Below are positions 5,071 to 7,664 of a stretch of DNA of 7,664 nt, one piece after another; positions within the stretch are counted from its first letter, which is position 1, and every line of letters starts with the position of its first letter. A model generated the notes under the pieces. The model saw only the letters and a list, made by a program, of their open reading frames with translations, did no database searches and was not told the origin of the DNA. The stretch comes from AC-32 sp035455445 (GTDB taxonomy: Bacteria > Actinomycetota > Thermoleophilia > Gaiellales > Gaiellaceae): contig DATIFC010000071.1 in the NCBI GenBank assembly GCA_035455445.1, positions 1-7,664 on the forward strand, written 5' to 3'. Both the position numbers and the translations under genes were made by a program.

Positions 5071-6885
5071 ATGACGCGCCGCGTCTTGCCGCCGTCGCGG
5101 CTCCTCGCCGTACTCGTGCCTGTCTGCGCGGCCGGTCTCGGTGTCGCCTGCGCCGCAGCCGTCTCCTTCGCCGTCACACCTCACAAGACCACGACGCTTC
5201 TCGGCCTGGCGGCGCTTCTCAGCGCCTCGACCCTCGCCGACCGCTTCCCGGTGCCGGTCGAAGGCGTCGACACCGGCGGCGTGTCCCTGTCGTTCGTCTT
5301 CGGCGTCGCCTCGATCGTCCTCTTCGGCTGGGCGGCGGGCCTGATGGTCGTGTTCCTCGCGCCGGCGATCACGCAGCTGCTCGAGCATCGCCCGCCGATC
5401 CGCGTCGCGTACAACGTCTCGGTGCTCGCGCTCGCGGCCACCGCCGCCGGCGCGGTCTCCTCCCCGCTGCACGGCGACGGGGCGAGCGGCGTGCTGGCCC
5501 GCGTCGGCGCCGCCGCCTCCGCGCAGTACGGCGTGAACCTGATCCTGATCACGGCGGTCGTCGCGGTCAGCTCGCACCGCTCGCTGTTCGCGCTGGCGCG
5601 GTCAAACGTGCGCTGGACGATCGTGCCCTTCTCGCTCATGGCCTCGGCCGCGCTGATGCTCGTCGTCCTCTGGCAGCGCTCGCCGTTCCTCTCGGTGGCG
5701 CTCGTCGGCCCACTGCTGGCGATCCAGCTCTACCAGCGCGCGATCGTGCGCGCGCTCCGGGCGATGCGGCTCGCGCTGACCGACCCGCTGACGGGGCTCG
5801 GGAACCACCGGCACTTCCACGAACGACTCGAGCGGGAGCTGCGGCACGCCCAAGAGAGGCGTCTCCCGCTCACCCTCTGCCTGGTCGACATCGACGACTT
5901 CAAGCGCGTCAACGACCGGTTCGGCCATCCCGCGGGAGACCGTGTCCTCGAGCGGATCGCGACCCGCCTGCGCCAGACGGGCGAGGCGTTCCGGCTCGGC
6001 GGCGACGAGTTCGCGCTGCTCCTCCCCGGCTACGACGAGCACGCGGCGATGACGGCGGCGGCCTCCGTCGTCGAGCGGATCTCGGCACTCCAACTCGAGC
6101 AGATCGGCACCGTCACCGTGAGCGCGGGCGTCGCCACCTCGCCGGCGCATGCCGCCGAGCGTGACGAGCTGATCAGGCTCGCCGACAGCGCGCTCTCCTG
6201 GGCGAAGGAGTACGGCAAGAACCGGGTGCGCGGCTACCGGCCCGACGTGATCGAGCTCGCCGAGCTGAAGCGCCTCGCGAGCGGCCCGGACCGGGCTGCG
6301 CGCTTCCGCGCCGCCGCCAGCCTGGCGCGCGCCGTCGACGCGCGCGACGTCTACACCGGCAGCCACTCCCAGCGGGTGGCCGAGCTCGCCGCTCGCACCG
6401 CGCGGCGACTGGGCCTGCCGGAGGAGGAGGTAGAGCTCACGCGCCTCGCCGCCAGCCTCCACGACCTCGGCAAGCTGGCGATCCCGGAGGAGATCCTGCG
6501 CAAGCCGGGCCCGCTGACCGAGCCCGAGCGGATGGTGCTGGAGCGCCACCCGCAGATCGGCTTCCGAATGCTCGAGAGCCTCGGCGTCGACCCCGTCGCC
6601 GACTGGGTGCTGCACCATCACGAGCGGTGGGACGGCAGCGGGTATCCGGACGGCCTCCCCGGGGAGCGGATCCCGCTCGGGGCCCGGATCATCTTCGTGG
6701 CCGACGCCTACGACGCCATGACCTCCGAGCGGGTCTACCGGCGCCGCGTGCCGGCCGAGCAGGCGATCGCGGAGCTGCGCCGCTGCGCCGGGAGCCAGTT
6801 CGATCCCGAGATCGTCGACGCGCTGGCCGCCGAGCTCGCCGAGGAGGCACCGGCCCGGCAGGCGATCACGGCCGTCGCCTCCTGA
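5071..6885 (+). CDS. Membrane-bound GGDEF/HD-GYP cyclic di-GMP enzyme
   Basis: A 604-residue bifunctional candidate that could both make cyclic di-GMP from GTP and hydrolyse it. Residues 1-225 form a membrane sensor with about seven or eight hydrophobic segments (near 11-35, 41-52, 71-105, 113-129, 148-167, 184-201, 206-220). The GGDEF domain spans about 228-390: DPLTGLGN (238-245), metal-site DIDDFKRVND (273-282), and GGDEF at 310-314. The product-inhibition site is degenerate: R301 is present but the RxxD aspartate is G304. The HD-GYP domain spans about 408-600, with H432, HDLGK (464-468), H493, the HHH run (515-517), GYP (524-526) and D545 all in place. Both active sites therefore look functional. 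ATG 5071 opens a plausible N-in first helix. Which activity dominates, and what the sensor reads, cannot be told from sequence. The gene converges on the carboxylase beta gene. Confidence 0.93.
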   Translation: MTRRVLPPSRLLAVLVPVCAAGLGVACAAAVSFAVTPHKTTTLLGLAALLSASTLADRFPVPVEGVDTGGVSLSFVFGVASIVLFGWAAGLMVVFLAPAITQLLEHRPPIRVAYNVSVLALAATAAGAVSSPLHGDGASGVLARVGAAASAQYGVNLILITAVVAVSSHRSLFALARSNVRWTIVPFSLMASAALMLVVLWQRSPFLSVALVGPLLAIQLYQRAIVRALRAMRLALTDPLTGLGNHRHFHERLERELRHAQERRLPLTLCLVDIDDFKRVNDRFGHPAGDRVLERIATRLRQTGEAFRLGGDEFALLLPGYDEHAAMTAAASVVERISALQLEQIGTVTVSAGVATSPAHAAERDELIRLADSALSWAKEYGKNRVRGYRPDVIELAELKRLASGPDRAARFRAAASLARAVDARDVYTGSHSQRVAELAARTARRLGLPEEEVELTRLAASLHDLGKLAIPEEILRKPGPLTEPERMVLERHPQIGFRMLESLGVDPVADWVLHHHERWDGSGYPDGLPGERIPLGARIIFVADAYDAMTSERVYRRRVPAEQAIAELRRCAGSQFDPEIVDALAAELAEEAPARQAITAVAS

Positions 6886-7003
6886 CGCCCGGGCTTAGGG
6901 AAGTCACAGTTCCGACACGCTCCCGGCACGGACACGTGCGCCCGCTTTGGATACGCTCGCCTCGGGGAGGAGGCCGGGCGAACCGTACCTAGGGCGAGAC
7001 GGC
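6886..7003. other. Convergent intergenic gap with weak hairpins
   Basis: These 118 bases lie between the ends of two converging genes. Visible structures are GCACG/CGTGC around GACA (6926-6939), a CCTC/GAGG repeat around 6960-6970, and the palindrome GCCCGGGC (6887-6894). None has a T-run in either direction, so a bidirectional terminator is expected but not clearly seen. TACGCT at 6952-6957 fits TANNNT on the plus strand but has no plus-strand gene after it. I see no convincing small gene. Confidence 0.5.
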
Positions 7004-7664
7004 CTAGAGCGGGATGTTTCCGTGCTTGCGAGGCGGCCGGCGCTCGCGCTTCGTCATTGCGGTCTCGAGCGCGTCCACCAGCACGGGCCGCGTCCTGCGC
7101 GGCTCGATCACCTCGTCGAGGTAGCCCCGCTCGGCCGCGACGAACGGGTTCGCGAAGTGCTCGCGGTAGTCGGCGATCAGCTCGGAGCGCCGCGCCTCCG
7201 GCTCGTCGGCCTTCTCCAGCTCGTGCCGGAAGATGATGTTCACCGCGCCCTCCGGCCCCATCACCGCGACCTCGGCGGTCGGCCACGCGAAGTTGAAGTC
7301 GGCGCGGATGTGCTTGGAGCTCATGACGTCGTACGCGCCGCCGTACGCCTTGCGCGTGATCACCGCGAGCTTCGGCACGGTCGCCTCTGCATAGGCGTAG
7401 AGCAGCTTCGCCCCGTGGCGGATGATCCCGCCCCACTCCTGCGCCGTGCCGGGCAGGAACCCTGGGACGTCGACGAACGTGACGAGCGGGATGTTGAAGG
7501 CGTCGCAGGTGCGGACGAACCGCGCGCCCTTCACGGACGAGTCGATGTCGAGCACCCCGGCCAGCACCGCCGGCTGGTTCGCGACGATTCCGACCGCGTG
7601 CCCTCCCACGTGGCAGAATCCGACGATCAGGTTCTGGGCGAACCCGGCGTGGACCTCGTAGAAG
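7004..7664 (-). CDS. pccB: Acyl-CoA (probably propionyl-CoA) carboxylase beta subunit, C-terminal part
   Basis: This subunit transfers the carboxyl group from biotin to the acyl-CoA. The open frame runs off the right edge; about 219 residues of a family usually over 500 are present, beginning FYEVHAGFAQNLIVGF, so the visible GTG at 7609 is internal. Typical stretches are GIVANQPAVLAGVLDI, the DVPGFLPGTAQEWGGIIRHG segment in two halves, and TRKAYGGAYDVMSSKH. The aspartate in GGAYDVM (codon 7330..7328) occupies the position reported in Streptomyces enzymes to favour propionyl-CoA (Asp) over acetyl-CoA (Ile); human PCCB also has Asp there. The C-terminus ends RKHGNIPL, complete at TAG 7006..7004. 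The biotin-bearing partner is probably the alpha subunit at 1265-3034, four kilobases away on the same strand but separated by plus-strand genes. Confidence 0.93.
   Translation of the reverse strand, partial: FYEVHAGFAQNLIVGFCHVGGHAVGIVANQPAVLAGVLDIDSSVKGARFVRTCDAFNIPLVTFVDVPGFLPGTAQEWGGIIRHGAKLLYAYAEATVPKLAVITRKAYGGAYDVMSSKHIRADFNFAWPTAEVAVMGPEGAVNIIFRHELEKADEPEARRSELIADYREHFANPFVAAERGYLDEVIEPRRTRPVLVDALETAMTKRERRPPRKHGNIPL

Noticed and set aside
2187..5177. A 996-codon open frame on the minus strand covering pgsA, the NlpC/P60 gene and part of the carboxylase alpha gene.
   Set aside because: The translation is dominated by R, A, G, E and P with no fold or motif, it runs antisense or out of frame to genes with clear family signatures, and long stop-free shadows are expected in DNA this GC-rich.
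5602..6621. A 339-codon minus-strand frame inside the GGDEF/HD-GYP gene.
   Set aside because: Antisense shadow; the plus-strand frame contains the intact GGDEF and HD-GYP catalytic motifs over the same bases.
6886..6898. Sequence CGCCCGGGCTTAG, nearly repeated on the minus strand at 3761-3773 with one extra T.
   Set aside because: Two copies of a short GC-rich palindrome differing by one base in unrelated positions are likely to be chance in this composition.
6926..6939. Bidirectional terminator between the GGDEF/HD-GYP gene and the carboxylase beta gene.
   Set aside because: The stem is only five pairs and no T-run follows on either strand; I describe it under the gap instead of calling a terminator.

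Overview
The window comes from a very GC-rich bacterial chromosome, most likely an actinomycete-lineage organism (Actinomycetota). A deep soil or aquatic group such as Thermoleophilia is my guess, not something the sequence proves. The pointers are very high GC at third codon positions, a two-domain biotin carboxylase/BCCP alpha subunit with a PccB-type carboxyltransferase and a small candidate epsilon subunit, and several start codons that lack a Shine-Dalgarno sequence but follow a TANNNT box at leaderless-transcript spacing. Coding density is high; no gap between genes exceeds about 120 bases. I see no insertion sequence, CRISPR array, tRNA, rRNA or prophage.

Minus strand, read right to left, carries central carbon metabolism. 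It has the C-terminal part of an acyl-CoA (probably propionyl-CoA) carboxylase beta subunit (7004-7664, 5' end outside the window), a 66-codon candidate epsilon subunit (3548-3748), the biotin carboxylase/biotin carrier alpha subunit (1265-3034), succinyl-CoA synthetase beta subunit sucC (10-1155), and the first four codons of sucD (1-13), whose ATG overlaps the sucC stop. Propionyl-CoA carboxylase and succinyl-CoA synthetase lie on either side of methylmalonyl-CoA mutase in propionyl-CoA assimilation, so their proximity makes metabolic sense. The mutase itself is not in the window.

Plus strand genes sit between the carboxylase genes and concern the cell envelope and signalling. They are pgsA (phosphatidylglycerophosphate synthase, about 3054-3599), a secreted NlpC/P60 peptidoglycan hydrolase with SLH-like repeats (3798-4862), an unannotated 35-residue single-span membrane protein with a TTG start and strong ribosome binding site (4956-5063), and, seven bases later, a 604-residue membrane protein carrying intact GGDEF and HD-GYP domains for making and degrading cyclic di-GMP (5071-6885).

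The genes alternate strands with little or no spacing. pgsA and the carboxylase alpha gene are head to head with 19 bases or fewer between them. pgsA and the epsilon candidate converge with a 52-base overlap. The epsilon candidate and the NlpC/P60 gene diverge from a 49-base gap that holds a strong hairpin. The most unusual parts are the micro-protein/cyclic di-GMP pair with its structured leader (4862-4955) and the strand-interleaved carboxylase genes. I found nothing that I would call a wholly new system.
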